Assembly (NCBI GenBank): GCA_019915135.1
Contig: JAHLMK010000008.1
Coordinates: forward strand, 930,001-994,000
DNA length: 64,000 nucleotides
Direction of reading: 5' to 3'
Source of the DNA: Strobilurus pachycystidiatus
Taxonomy: Eukaryota > Basidiomycota > Agaricomycetes > Agaricales > Physalacriaceae
Shown here: piece by piece, positions 11,056-23,970 of the stretch
Position numbering within the stretch: position 1 is the stretch's first letter
How the letters are laid out: every line of letters begins with the position of its first letter
Position numbers and translations under genes: made by a program
The notes under the pieces: model-generated
What the model was told of the DNA's origin: nothing
What the model saw: the letters and a program-made list of their open reading frames with translations, nothing else
The model's database searches: none

Positions 11056-11827
11056 GGCGACAATCGAGAGACAACGACGAAATCTAGACGTGCGGCGCCA
11101 AGAAACGCAAAAAGGACCCCGCACAGGTGGAAGTAAGACAAGCGAATACGATGCGAAAGGAGGAATAGGAAGGAGAGAAAGATGGGCAAGCGATAACGGT
11201 TTCACAGAGACATATCTTTGTGGCTGCCTCCGGTAAAGTACTAAGGGTAGACTGAGGTCCGTCTCACGTGATTATATAGTGGGTTAGACGCTGTCAGTCT
11301 CAGTAGAGTGATCGATTGTCATCACTCATAACGCCCAACTCTCAGGCTATGTCAGTCTCAGTCTCAGTCTGTCAAAACATTCCTTGATAAAGACATTGAC
11401 TCTGAGCTAGAGCTGCTCAGCGCTGCTGACCGCTGAAAATGCATTGCAGCACATAGACTGTGACAACCTCTGAAAACCGCAAGTCCCTGTGACATGTGAA
11501 AAGATTGCTTCTCCTCGTATGTAGACTTGGCGGTTATTTGACGACTGAACATCTCTCGGGCCAAATTGCGCCGTCCTCGAGACAGTGAACTGGAACAAGA
11601 ACAACATCCCATAAAATAACACACAAGATAACTAAGTCAAGAGAAAGCTACAGGCAGGCAAGCGGCAATGATCGTAAAGAATGACAGACAGGGAAATAGT
11701 AGACTAAGTAAATACTATGGAGTTGCACGTACATGAACCGATTAGGCAATTGTAAAACTATACACAGCAAAATCAATGGAAAACGAGTGGATATCTGCCA
11801 GGCAGATGGGTATGAGGGAGCAGTGGT
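11056..11827. other. Intergenic region with short CAGTCT repeats
   Basis: Upstream region of the F-box gene and downstream region of nothing on this side. It holds the word TGTCAGTCTCAGT twice (from about 11292 and about 11350), the second extending as a short tandem repeat. Frames here are short and featureless. Confidence 0.45.
11351..11373. repeat. Imperfect CAGTCT tandem repeat
   Basis: The stretch reads as three to four copies of cagtct/cagtc in a row. A single related copy sits near 11292-11304. It may be a promoter element of the F-box gene or just low-complexity sequence. Confidence 0.7.
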
Positions 11828-12225
11828 CTAGGAGGAAGGCTTCGGGTTTTCAGGCGCCGTTTTCCAGTTCGATGTAGCCTTCTTAAACCTGCACAGAAAG
11901 GTAAGCGCATGTCGAAGCACAGGTCCAGGCATTGGCAAGGTCCAACCTTTCCTGGTGCGTGATGTCAGGCTCGGTTTCTTTGAGACGGGCCATTTCCGTT
12001 TGCTGCGAGAAGAATCCGTTGAGCTGCGCGTCATCCGATGCTGACGGTCACTCTACCATGAATTTGTTGAAGGGCGTCAGCTTCTTCTTGGCCCCACGAG
12101 AGCCAGATGACTTGGCTAGAAGAGTGTCAGCCGAAGGCGCTACGTGACCTATAATTGTACGCACTTTTTCGTGGTTTCGCAGTAGAAGACGACGACGAGG
12201 CAGACGCCGCAGCTTTGGGAGGCAT
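11828..12225 (-). CDS. Small YABBY/HMG-like nuclear protein
   Basis: Four short exons (12225-12165, 12115-12057, 12002-11947, 11888-11828) make 78 residues. The N-terminus is Ala/Ser/Lys-rich (MPPKAAASASSSSSTAKPRK). The rest is the short HMG-like helix pair shared by fungal proteins annotated as YABBY: LTPFNKFMQTEMARLKE and ERFKKATSNWKTAPENPK. Each exon keeps frame and each intron is 46-58 bases with GT-AG ends. Likely nuclear, possibly DNA-binding by its HMG-like fold; the biological role in fungi is not established. Single continuous frames miss this gene because the longest exon is about 60 bases. Confidence 0.85.
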
Positions 12226-13105
12226 AGTGGTGGGTATTAAGGCCGAATGCGCGCGTGATACGAGCGCTAGCGCAGGGACGGGGTGCCTGATAAGAAGCCA
12301 AAGGGCGGGGGCGCAGGCGAGCAGGCGATGTCGCGAGCGGGAGAGGGCAGACGATAGCACCGAAGGGTGCAAAAGCTGGGAGTTGGCAAGAAATTCCAGG
12401 GGCACCGTCTTTTCAAGAGTGCGTTACATACTTGAGTAAAAAGGACCGTCGAGCTGACAGCTTCGATTGTTGATTTTCAGAATATATTCGGTAGTCCCCC
12501 AGTCACTTATAGGTGCATGTTTGCCGCAACCTTTTGAGTATATTAGTCTAGCTCTTCAGAGAGCACAAAATATATTACGGCACCTTCTAGGCCGTGCGTT
12601 CCGTCTAGGATAAAGGGATCAGATGCCACCCGATTGCCGATAAGGAACGTCGCGCGTCTTGGGACAATTGAATGGGATGTGAGACAAAAGTTGCACGCCA
12701 AATGATCAGGACGGCGAAGTCCAGTTTAAAGGCAGATCACATCAATACAGCTTCCCTAAAGGGGAAAAACCACTGTTCTTGGTGGGTCTGTGAATTCGTG
12801 TGAAGTCTCTTCTTTGGGCCCGAATCAGATATCAAAGTTGCATCAAACCTTCGGGCTTCAGCCTCTTGGAGGTGTCTCCGACTCTGAGGGTGTCTGGAGT
12901 TCCCCGGACCTGCAAGTGGAACCGATCATAAAACGCGTCGCGTAACATAAATGGACTTTGCTCGACATGAACAGAACTAATGTCCTATGCTCAAGTGTGG
13001 CAAAGGTACATAACCTTGACCATGTGCACTGCAAGAGATGACACAGGCTCCTGCTTACCCAGCGCCAGATCCCATGCCTGAACTTCCAGAACATACAGAC
13101 GCATG
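12226..13105. other. Intergenic stretch, nothing supported
   Basis: Between the small YABBY-like gene start and the VPS33 stop. Short frames on both strands lack composition or domain signals. The YABBY-like promoter must lie in the left part of this stretch. Confidence 0.4.
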
Positions 13106-15717
13106 CTATATGCCAGCATCCTTAGATCCTCCCGACTTGCTGATACCGGCGATCCCATCAATCAAGCTGGAAGCGCTGACGATGCCTGTAGTAGCAACAA
13201 TGAAATGGCGACCTATGGAACAATGAGCACGAAAGGCTTTCCCCGACCGGAAGAAAGACAAGCCTCGATTCTGCCGAGCTACCCATCTCAAAGCCGCAAT
13301 CTCTGTGTATGTACACCCTCCCAGAAAGAAGACAACCGTAGTCATGTTCCTTTCACCTAAGCGAGCTAAGAGCGGGGTCAGCATAGGTAGCTAAAACTAT
13401 TGAAGACAGCGAACCGATGGGTGTGTGCAAGTGTCCCTGAGCCGGCTCCTGAACGACGTCCACAGTCTCTCCGGGAATGGTCGAGATGAGGTCCTCGAAA
13501 CCCTTCCACCCAACGATAGGGTGCGCCTGGAGTTTGCCAGATTCTGGCGAATCCGAGCCTCCGCCCTCCGCCCCAGCCCTATCTTTCTCTGTTGGATTGC
13601 TCAAGATAGCATCACGTTGAGTGAGGCATTGAACGAGACGAATGCTGATCGGAGCGTATCCCGAATAGACAAAACTGATATCCTTTTCGGCCTCGTCCAG
13701 GGCTTCGGTATTGTCTTCAATCCAAAGACGTAACGATTTCCGGAGAGATACGAAGGGATATCTCGGCTGCTGTACAGAAGACAAAGGAGGGGGATTCGGC
13801 GTCAACGCTGACAAGGATGGCGACGACAAAGAGAGCAGCATAGGCAGGAAATTGTATCCGTATGTCTGTCAACTGATCAACATAAGGATGACTACGAAGG
13901 AAGCCCATTTGTACCTGTAGTATCTCTCGCTTGATGTTTTCCAATGCTTTAGTCTTTATTCCGCCCGTCGTGATACTCGCTAGACAGAGAAGTCTTACAA
14001 CGAGTTCCATGTCGGCTCCTTGAGCAATCAAGTCTTCGATGGCCGTGAGTTGTTCGGAAGTGTTGTACGAGGCCAACAGGTCTACAGAAGAAGTGGCATC
14101 AGTCTACCGGTCGCCTAGGCGGGCGATCACCCACTCTGTTGTATTTCCAGAGACTTGCTAAAATGCTCCGTATTGGTCATGGGAACGAGCATCTCCGCCA
14201 ACCCGATATCTGCGCTATACATTCAGTCAGGTCCTACAGCTCGGAAAGATGGCATACGAAGTACAAGAGATTGACGTTCTGACTGGAGTCCACCCAGCTT
14301 TCCGACAACATCTTTCAGTTGTGGGATAGTTTTGGCTTGTCGACTGGTCTGGACCAGCCTGAGGGGCGTCATCGTCAAAAGGCTACCCACGTACCTTGTA
14401 TTCCTCCTCGATGCGGCGTGCAATCTTATTCAATCGCTTCAGAACGGTCGAGAAATTCACGTCTCGCAATTCGGCAAACAGGGTATCAGAGGAGGAAAGA
14501 TGGTATTTCTTCTTCGCCTCTTTTCTCATTGTGGGTGCCGGTGCTGGCGGGGAAGACGACGAGGAGGCTGTCGGATCCGCCGCTGGTGGGGACACTAGTG
14601 ATGCAGGGAGATCGACATGAGCTAAAGAAAAGCACCTGTCAGGGAGGGCTGAACAAGGGGCAATTGAAGGTAGGATTACAGTTCTTGATACCGATGAGTT
14701 CATCGACAAGACCTTCGTATGTGAGCTGCGTAAGAAGGGGAGTTATCATGTCAACATGTCGATCCAGAACTATGAGACAATCAAGTCTGTCAGACGACTC
14801 GAAGAGTGTGTCGGGGGCGCTTGTAGTCCGCGACTGTTGTAGCCCACTCTTCAACAAATTGGCGAGCCTCTGGAGAGGTCAGCGTCCAGGAATACAAGCG
14901 AGTCAGACGTCACCTACCGCGGCTTTATCGCCCTTCCCTATAATTCTGGGAAAGAGACCATACAGCTTCTGGAATGTGATCAAGGCCTGGGCAGAGTCGT
15001 ATATAATTGTCTCGTCACCATCCTAAGAGCCAGTGATGAGTGAGGGCATGGAGGTAGAGTTAAGGCGACAGTACCACCCAGATCTCCTTGAAGGCTAAGT
15101 CATGTTCCAAAGATAATACGTCTTCGGCCACTGGAATAAATTGCAGGTTGTAGGAGGCAAGAGTTACGTCTCCGAGCACGCCCTCCTCTTCCAAAATTCT
15201 CGTGACAAGGGTGGACACGCGTGGAACGATGAGGACGGTATACGTGTGTATCGAGGCTTGTTGAGCATGTCGTTTGATCTGGTCTGGGCGGAACTCGGTA
15301 TGCGCATTCGCAGAGATGGCATCGACATACCGGCAATGATCTTGACGTACTTTATGAGCGGCCGACATAGATAGACGATGTTTGGCGTCGTGGACGTTAG
15401 TGGGCCCGGTTCAAGCCAGAACATCTTGTCGACTCCATGGTGCTAGCAAACAGCATAAGACCTGTACACCCGCGCTATCGACTACGCACCTTGAGCAAGG
15501 CAACCTCCGTCACGAGTCCCAAGGGTCCGGCCAAGGATGCATCCAGGACGAGTGTCTTCGCGCCATTCACCTATACAAGGCGCTTGAATGAACATACATC
15601 CCAGGCATAGCAAAGACTAACGGCATTCAAGGCGTCGATGAGCGACTTGCGCGCAATCTCCTTGAACAAGGCCGTGTCCAATGAGCCGTCTGAACCTTCG
15701 GGGAAGGAGGAGGCCAT
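13106..15717 (-). CDS. VPS33: Vacuolar protein sorting Vps33, SM (Sec1/Munc18) family
   Basis: Twelve exons from ATG 15717 splice to about 681 residues, close to family length. Recognisable SM segments run in order: [15 protein letters not shown] at the N-terminus, [32 protein letters not shown] and [10 protein letters not shown]. These are followed by [46 protein letters not shown] and the family C-terminal signature [18 protein letters not shown]. Known role: subunit of the HOPS and CORVET tethering complexes, templating SNARE assembly for endosome-vacuole fusion. One splice donor (after codon K of the EEYK segment, near 14391) is uncertain: a donor four bases downstream of the obvious GTACGT keeps the frame. 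The start lies only 105 bases from the stop of the NTE1-like gene upstream. Confidence 0.93.
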
Positions 15718-15822
15718 GAGGGAATGACGTATGGGACGGTATGTCCAAATCCGTGTGCAATATGGTCCAAATACAAAGTAAATAAGTGATTAAGTGTCCC
15801 ACATCCGACCAACGAAAACGCT

Positions 15823-18800
15823 TCATATCGAATTCCGGCGAGCGCTGCGCCCTTTCTTCTTCCCGGCAACATTTTCATGGCCATCAATGAGGGCCGAAGG
15901 AAGACGCCCTTCGTCGTTCCACTTGTTCAGGATCTCGAGGGCAGCATGGTACCCTTTCTTCTGGATTTCCTCAAACTTGCTGAATTGCAAGGTACCATAC
16001 TTTGTTCCATAGTCAGCACAATAGCCATGTCTCGAGCCATAGGACAAACGTACTTCTTGAACGGGCATGGACAGATACAGACAGCCAGGTGCAACCTTTG
16101 CTTCCTCGAGTGTTTTCACACTTGAAACGCTGGAACGATGGTCAGTGTCGCCGATGGTGTGAAGAAGTGTCAACGAACTAAGCCAGGCGACTTTGAATCT
16201 CCGTGATAGCTGGAACATTCTTCACGTTGGAGAAAGGGTTCCAACGGTTTACCAACAACCACCAACCAGAGATGTGGTCACCGAAGTTGCGTGGCGAATT
16301 GTCATCGAGCTGCGACCAATATAAGATGTTGAAATCGACAAAAAATGAATAGCATACCGAGCCGACATCGCATGCAAACACTGCACTCGCTCCTCGAGAA
16401 AACATGGCTGCGACCTGAACACAAATAAGAAGATTCGCCAAAAGAAAGAATTTGTAAGTACAGGTAAATTGTCCACTGCATGGCCGGTCAGATCTGAGTC
16501 AAATGCATGGCAATCAGAGGCTTACCATATCCACCATCGACCAACATGTGTCCGTTATCGCACAGAGGAGGTAGCAGTCCCACGAGAGTCATGGACGCTC
16601 CTAGACGCCAATCAGCCCTCAGAGTAAGGAAGCCCGAAAAGTGTACAGACGGATAAAGCGCCAGGCATATCCGGTCTCATGAATCTCCATCTCGGAGGTG
16701 TTGATATTGGTGGTATTACAGAAGAACGGCAGCCACATATCTTCGATATGCGTGTCATAAAATGCCTGCAGTATCCATGTTAACAATAAGACTGACACAG
16801 TAGCCGGGAATCGTGCTACCTTGTACAGAGACCGATTGAACTCGTGGCCCTTGGAGTATAACGAACATCAGACTGAGTTTCAGGAAACAAGAAAGAACTA
16901 ACTGTTGTGTACGCCACAATGGGGTAGGTAACGTCAGACAGCATACGCCAAATGTTACCCATGCGGCTACTGAACTGTTTAGCACGACCTGAGCTGGACA
17001 GAATGTCCCCTTCTCGAGCATAGAGTCCACCTATAAAGGCACCGATGCTGGTTCCGCCTATGTGATCAATCGGAATTCCGTACTCTTCCAGAGCCCGAAT
17101 CAAGCCCTTGCGAAATTAAATGAGCGGCGAAAGAAGGGTTTAACAATAGGGATTCCCTTACGAGGTGCGAGATGCCCCTAGCACCTCCTCCGCCTAAAAT
17201 CAGGCCGACTGACCTCCCGCAAATTCTCCTAGCCAACCGCGCAAAGTCATTGACTCTGGGTGAACGTTGTGGCCGAACGTCGATGTGGGTGCCCCGGTAC
17301 TTCTGAATCTCGCTTTGAACCTTCTCTTTTAGGTTCTTCAAGGCAGTTACTGCATCGGGACCTTTTGGAACGGCGGTGACTTTGGGAATGGGAAGCACCA
17401 GGCCCTAATAGAAATGTGGTCATCAGTCGGTGGTGATCCCCGCGCTCGCGAATACATACCGGGAGCTCCACATGGATATGCTGATGCACCCACGGCCGGT
17501 TCTATGGCAATGCTTGAGCTCACAATGAAAGACAGGAAAGTCGAAGAAGAGGGACATACCTTGAGCCATTCACGCGTCGATCCAGGTACGACGTAGCGGT
17601 CAGGATGAAGCAGAACAAGCTCCTTGCGAGCAGTGGTCTTCATTGAGAGAAGGAGCCGCTCGTACTCGCCGATGGTTGGGTCGTCGCCCATACCAACGAC
17701 CATAACGCAATCTGCCTAGTTCGGACAAAGGGACAATTAGTACACGTACGTTAAATCGTAGACGAGTATGTACCTGTCTGATGCATGTCTGTGTCCACGA
17801 ACTACTCACGGGCGAGTCAGCGACGTAAAGAACTGTCCGGTATCTCTGTTCGAGGTCAGCTAACCAACCGGCGGCTTTCAGTTTGCCCATCCGAGTAAAG
17901 GCATGGCGTCCAAGCAAGTTTGATATCGACGCTTGGTTCAGATATGATGTCGAGGCGCCTATACCTTCCAGTGCCGCTTGTAGTTTGCGCGCGAATGCAT
18001 CAACAGGCACATTACGTGACACTGGAAGGACAGCAACGGTTTTCAGATTGTTGTTGTACCCTGGCTCCGATGCGATCGAGCGAGACTGCGGGGAAGCTGA
18101 ACCATCAAGTTCTCCTCTGACACGGGTCGCAATCATTCGTAAGATTCTTGGAAGACTGGTTAGCTCCCATCTGAGGGTAGGGGATAAAGGGCATACTGAG
18201 CTGTGATTCGTGGATTGCTAAGGAGGAACTGATGAGTACATAAAGTTAGCGCGCGAAAGAGGACTTGCCGTGCAGAAATGGCGTTGAACAATGTTTGAGG
18301 CATCCTGATCAATTCAGTGTCACGGATAGCATGGACTGTTGTTCGACGCGGTGAGCTGGTGATGACATCGACCTCTCCGACAGTGTCGCCTTGACCATAC
18401 TCCCCAACTATCGTAATTGTTCCATCGTCGGACTCCGAGATCGCACGAAGTCGCCCGTTGATGACAATATAGAAGCTATCACTGGCTTCCTTTGGACGCC
18501 AGAGGACTTGACCGGCGTTCACCTGCATCCAGTCCAACGAAGCATCGATGTGGAGGACTGACAAAGACAATGAGATATGTCAGGAACAACAGAGAAGTGA
18601 ACGCACCAAGTGGGGAGAGAAGAGAAATGAGACGCTTGGCCAGAGTCAGTAGCACGATGGGCCGTTTCTCGAGGATTCGCTCCAAGGCATGCGACGGAAG
18701 AAAACCGACGTATGTATCCGTTTTGGCTTTGATATCGACATAAGACGCCGTGTTAGTAAGGGAAGCTAAACATAAGACCTCAGCCTTGGCGCAACGACGA

Positions 18801-21279
18801 GGGCCAGATATATACCTAGATAGCCGGCAATACCCCCGGGCTTCACGGTAAAGAGCAGTTTCTGTTCTGGCTGCTGTCGCTTTCCACGCGTCGAGGACTC
18901 TCCTTCGACATCCTTTGGGTTTGCGGGCTGCTCCGGGGGCAGTAATATATCCAGAAATCCTTCAATCACGTAGAACAAGCCTGTAGGTGTGTATATGAAC
19001 ATGACACCGAGACTGAAGATGAGAAGAAAAATACCTGTGTTGCTTTCTTCGGCCTTGACCAGCGTTGTCCCCGCCGCAAAGAACAGCATTTCCACCTCAT
19101 TATCAAGACCGCTCATATAGCCATCGTGCGAATGGATAGAAGATCCTCCGGTTTGACTTGACGCATCATCGCCGATCTCCAGGAGCGACAAAGAACTGAA
19201 AGACGATTTGAATAAACCGGAGCCGGAAGAGTGGCGACCATCTGAGGCCAACGATGGCGGCATAGCAGGTGATGTTTCGACCGAGTCTGAGCCGCTAAGC
19301 GGAGGCTGCAGGAGACCAATGGACTTGGCAATGCAGGACATTACTTCTTCCCGTAGGTCAAATTCATCTCCCGACATGTTTGCTGCTCGCCTAGGATGAT
19401 TGCTGTTGGTCCGTGTAACTCGAGGGGGGGCGAAACTGTTCATTGTCCGAGCCACTGGTCGATAAAATTCTCCAGAAACGGCAGTGGTACTAAGAAGGTC
19501 CCCTGCTTGTACAATGTTGCGGGAGGCGTGTGTCTTGAATGACGGCTGCTGCGAAACGGATGTGGAACGGCGCGATGGAGCGCGAGCTCGGGAAGAGGCC
19601 ATATCCGGAAGATGTGTTCGTGATGAAGTTGGAGAGTCTGTTAAGGCTGCTCCAGATATGGTACTGGGCGATCCCGTTGTATTGAAGTAGTCGCTATCAC
19701 TATCAGTCGTGCCCGTTCCATCAAAGCGCTGGCGTAAGTATTGCAGCCCCCCTCCCTCATAGAAAGAGTCAGGCAGTGGATGACAAGCGATGTCATTGAT
19801 GGCCTTTTCCGTTCGAAGAACTTCGCTAGTCAGGCCTAGATATTTGTGTGCAGCACTGAAGGTCACTCGCGAAAATCGAGTCAAGATGACTGATAAAGAG
19901 TTAGTGTATGCAGCCTCAAGAACTGTGTGGTTCACCTTGAACGATATGGCCGGTGGCCTTTGGATACTTTTTGGTAAGTCTCCTGAAGGCCTCTGCCGGT
20001 ATCACAGCGAGAGTAGTGTCCTCGCTGGCTCGAGCGATGACACCTTCATGCAACCGCGTTGCTCGTCGAGGCAGTGAGCCATTTGCAGATGGTGGATAAG
20101 GCGCCGTTGTTTCGTCATCCTCATCTGGAATGGGCGACATTGGGGAAGTATAGCCATTGACTGGCGTTGTTGGAGAAAGAACCTCGAACGCATTGATGGT
20201 CGATCCCGCGGAGGATAGCGAGGAGCGACGCATCCTCCGTGGTCCCAAATCAAGCTGCGAGACGTCAGCATCATCCCCTTCGTTACGACTGGACGAGGGA
20301 GAGAAGGATCCCTCGAGGACATCTTCTTCTTGCCAGCTCATCTTGACATCCTCGGTGAACAAACCAAGTATTGTGAAGAGGCTCGAAAGTGTCCCACCGC
20401 TGCCCACTTCATTGAGAAGCTGGTAGCCGTTCATTTCGTCGTCATCCCATAAACTCTGTCTTTGATCTTTGGAGCGCTCGTCCTGTGCAAAGACTTGCAC
20501 CATTCCATCGACTACACAATAGAAGTTTTTGTCCTGCTCAAGAGACATGCTATCCCCAGCAATGAGCCGTCTGGTCTGCAGGTGACGAGCGAGTTCGTGA
20601 AAGACCTAGGTCGACGTCGATACTTGGTATGCAATGAAATATGGAAAGAGTCTTACAGGCTTCTCAAGCTGGGGTACAGTATTGTCAACAAGGATGTCTA
20701 TGAGAAAGAACACGCGACTCACGAATCCAAAGACTCGAACAGCCTGCAGGAAGTCATCAAGATAGTTATGGAACGTCTGCGGGGGATCTGGCAGGCGGTT
20801 GAGATGACGAGAACAATGATATCTCTACTCAGCAGACCTGGGGTGTTTACGTCCGGATGTAGTTCTGTGGCATCAGGCTTGACCAAGGGAGGCTCCTTGA
20901 GCTGAGTGTAGTCGTTGAGGTACTTGAATCGTATCCAGTAATTCAGGAAGACTAGTGAAATGGCGAAGAGGACTGCAAATGACCAGAAGTTGAGCTGTAG
21001 GGCGGGGTGAGGCATACCCTGGGCGGCGTTGACAGCAGGAAGCGCACCGTGAGTGTCATAGAGTAAGACAGTGCCGCGTATATGAATTTTGGAACGCTTA
21101 TCGTAGCAAAGGCGATCAAGGCTTTGACCCACGACAAAAGCCATACTGGTTGCGAGTTTCAGCAGGGAGCGTTGTAAGGAGGACCACGCACATATCACCC
21201 AAAAGCAAGCCGACACCAGCGAGACCAGTGGATGCGGGTCCACTGGCTCTGCGTGTAGCGTTGAGTCCATCGTGGACAT
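15823..21279 (-). CDS. NTE1: Lysophospholipase Nte1 (neuropathy target esterase family)
   Basis: A long, many-intron gene of roughly 1,450-1,500 residues. Near the N-terminus are two hydrophobic helices ([16 protein letters not shown] and [20 protein letters not shown]), then the family block [13 protein letters not shown]. Cyclic-nucleotide-binding-like domains lie near 20.5-18.8 kb and again at 18.57-18.16 kb ([33 protein letters not shown]). The patatin domain at 17.2-16.4 kb has the oxyanion motif [11 protein letters not shown], the nucleophile motif [10 protein letters not shown] and the DGGY...DNLPV dyad, so all catalytic residues are present. It deacylates phosphatidylcholine and lysophosphatidylcholine at the endoplasmic reticulum. 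The C-terminus ends with a basic [13 protein letters not shown] tail. ATG 21279 was chosen; 21270 is an alternative. Confidence 0.94.
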
Positions 21280-21521
21280 CGTGTAGATCAACGTGCTAAA
21301 GAGCTAACAACGTCACCCGTCAAAATCCTCGGAAGTCGGGGCCGAACATCCGATCAATGATTATCGCCACAGTGGCCACACCAAGGCCACACCTCTGGTC
21401 CCGAGGCCTCCTCACCCCTCGCGAATGACTACCCTGCCGTCAATTCTCCGCGTGACCCGACATGACTCGAAGCTGTCAATACTTAACCGGAACACTTGTG
21501 GTTGATCTTGAGAAACTTACG

Positions 21522-22365
21522 ATGTCTACCACCTCCGCAATGCCAGGGACTCTGGAATACAACTCAGAGACGGGAGAACCTTTCATTCGACTGGCAAAAC
21601 ATCCCCGCATTATCATCACACCTCCACGAATGTCAGATGCCGATGCTCTAATCCGGATCATGAACGACGAACGCGTGTACATTTGGCTTTCTGCGACCCC
21701 TTATCCTTATCGGCCTGGTATGTACACGATTATCAAAGATCATACTACAAGTTGAGTACCCTTTGTGCAGAGGATGCGGACTGGTGGCTGCGCCGCATAA
21801 CGACTGAGTGCCATAGCGCGATAGCCGCAATCAAAGATAGCGCGTCCTTACCCGAGCCTGTCATCTCCGATGTCTGTCCTATTCGATACCTTCGAGAGAT
21901 TCAAGATGACGGTTACGAAGTGTTCTTGGGCGATGTCAGTTTCATTCGTTGTCCTTGGATGGACATTCATCCCTCTGCTAACGAGAATTCGGACCTGGAT
22001 GCGCTCCTGGAGGAGAACAACTCGCGGATAGCTGGAGATCCTGACATTCTTTGGACGGTTGGATGTATGGGTCTTCTCTCATCATCTCGATTTTGACGCG
22101 TTCTCAGGCTCATGCACGTCTAGATTACCTTTCACCGACTCACCATGGTCAGGGCATCATGCCCGATGCTCTGAGCACGTTGTTACACCAGTGGGCAGTC
22201 CCTCGGATGGGTGTACGCAAGGTCGTGGGCTCAGCCTATGGTGGCAACATGGGCAGTTTTCGAGTGTTTGAAAAGAACGGATTTGTCTTTCGGAGGACTC
22301 TCAAAAAGGCTAGAGAGTCTAGAGGGCGGACGTGGGACCTGGAGGTTTTGGATTGGAGTCTATGA
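21522..22365 (+). CDS. GNAT-family N-acetyltransferase
   Basis: Exons 21522-21717, 21771-22064 and 22124-22365 give 243 residues. The fold is recognisable from IIITPPRMSDADALIRIMND (strand 1 and helix 1), WLSATPYPYRPEDADWWLR, then GYYLSPTHHGQGIMPDALS, the acetyl-CoA loop region, and GGNMGSFRVFEKNGFVFRR, the C-terminal helix/strand typical of RimJ/RimL-like enzymes. Splice sites were chosen because they restore these motifs. Substrate unknown: amino groups of proteins or small molecules are possible. An in-frame ATG at 21462 would add 20 residues. The gene is divergent from NTE1 and its start codon is 242 bases away. Confidence 0.87.
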
Positions 22366-22755
22366 CATGACTGCAGCAAGCTGGGGAGCGCAACGTTGCT
22401 AAGGCGATGAATAGCAATTGAGTGAGAAGGATCACCGCAGCAGGAATGATACCCACTACGCACTGATGTTTACCTCCGCGCATACTGCACCTCTCAGAAG
22501 AGAGGTGAGCTTCACAAGCATGAGTGTAAGGAGCAGTCTACGGTGTCTCTTGTCTGTCTGTTTCTCCTAGCCTGGTAAAGTGTGAAGCATTGGGTCGTCG
22601 ATATCGCTGACCGACATGTCCGAATCTGAACACGCCGGTCCCACTTACATCACTTGATTTACTCATCTCATACCTCATGGTGACTGTCCGTCACTAGGTC
22701 ACCCGGTCCGTGACATTGCTGTTTCTCCTCCCGACTCTGTATTCTTGCCACCACC
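22366..22755. other. Upstream region of the SHO1-like gene
   Basis: A 390-base gap after the GNAT stop. It holds the 3' UTR of the GNAT gene and the promoter of SHO1. A short inverted repeat, CTCTCAGAAGAGAG, lies near 22492-22505; no other signal was seen. Confidence 0.4.
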
Positions 22756-23970
22756 ATGCCTCCTCGCGCCAACGATGGCCTGGACTTCACGCCCATCTTG
22801 ACCCATTATCTTTTTCTTTTTACTACCATCTTGGCTGGAGTACGAGTCGGTTTACCGCACCAATTTTTGCTGCTAATTTCCATAACAGGTCGGATGGTTT
22901 GTAGCCTTCATAGGACAGTGCATATCAGCCGCCAGATGTGTGTTATTATGCCTTCGTTCCACTTATACAGCCTCATCACTGCTCCAGTCTCTGGTAACCA
23001 CGATATTGTTGGCACGCAATGGTTCGGCATATTTTTACAGCTCTTTCTTATCCTCGGCGTACTATACACCCTCGCGAGCGACTCTATCGCCATGCATCGC
23101 CTTCAGATTTCTGTCTTTGGCGCTGTAGCCATTGTCTATGCCGTCGAGGGCGTCCAGAAAGGAATATATTCCACCGATGGCGCCTTGAACGCCATGTCGG
23201 CAGGCTGGCTTATTCTTGCAATCGTTGATATTCTGTGGATTCTCTACTTCACTTCCGAGGACGACTCTCTCATTCTTCATATCTTCAATCAGTTGGGCAC
23301 TGGTGGCCTGACCCCTCCTTCCCGACGGCGCCGAACTCGCACAAACAATTCAATCCATAACATGTCCACCGCCAACAATGGATATGCTACCAACTATGCT
23401 TCCGGCGGCATCGGGTCCGACGTGTACAACAACAAGGCGGGTAGTGGTGTCGTCAATAACGGAGGTGGTGCATATGGCGGGCCAGGTGGCGTTAGGAGCA
23501 CTGCAAGTTTCACTGGCAGTGCGGACGCCCGAGACAGGAGTTTGGGTGGTGCTGGAAGCATCCACAACGCGAGCACAGGTGGCGGCGCAACGTCCATTAA
23601 CGAACCAACCCCAGGCTCGCCGATTGGCGCAGGAGTTGCTGGAATTGGCGGAGCCAAAGCTCCTCTTTCAGATCCACCGCCTTCCGAACCACCAGCTCAT
23701 AAAGCGAAAGCTTTGTACGCATGTAGGTGTTCTGCTGTCACTGCCATTGCGCTCACGCTCATCGTTCCACAGACAGCGCCTCGCCTGACGATCCAAACGA
23801 GTTGACCTTTGCCAAAGGCGACATACTCGACATTTTGGATAAGCAAGGAAAGTGGTGGTCTGCTAGAAGAGAGGACGGAACAACAGGAAGTGAGTCGTGT
23901 CTATCCTTTTCATCCGCAGTACCTGACCGGTTACGCAGTTGCTCCTTCAAATTACTTGCAACTGCTATGA
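22756..23970 (+). CDS. SHO1: High-osmolarity signalling membrane protein Sho1 (SH3 domain)
   Basis: Five exons (22756-22839, 22889-22937, 22988-23722, 23773-23889, 23939-23970) encode 338 residues. Four membrane segments occupy the first ~150 residues: TPILTHYLFLFTTILA, WFVAFIGQC, FGIFLQLFLILGVLYTLA plus ISVFGAVAIVYAV, and WLILAIVDILWILYF. A Gly/Asn-rich linker follows. The C-terminus is a complete SH3 domain, from KALYAYSASPDDPNELTFAK to the IAPSNYLQLL end, with the ALYAY and WW motifs intact. Known role: osmosensor or scaffold at the plasma membrane recruiting Pbs2-type kinases through SH3-proline contacts; in fungi it also acts in polarity. The C-terminal exon of 32 bases completes the SH3 fold. 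Confidence 0.93.

Noticed and set aside
12858..13094. Minus-strand 78-codon frame rich in Trp, Cys and Arg
   Set aside because: No domain, no intron signals joining it to anything, and length within chance expectation.
13106..15717. Open frames on the plus strand across VPS33, such as the 235-codon frame at 14319-15026
   Set aside because: They are antisense shadows of well-supported minus-strand exons and lack any domain.
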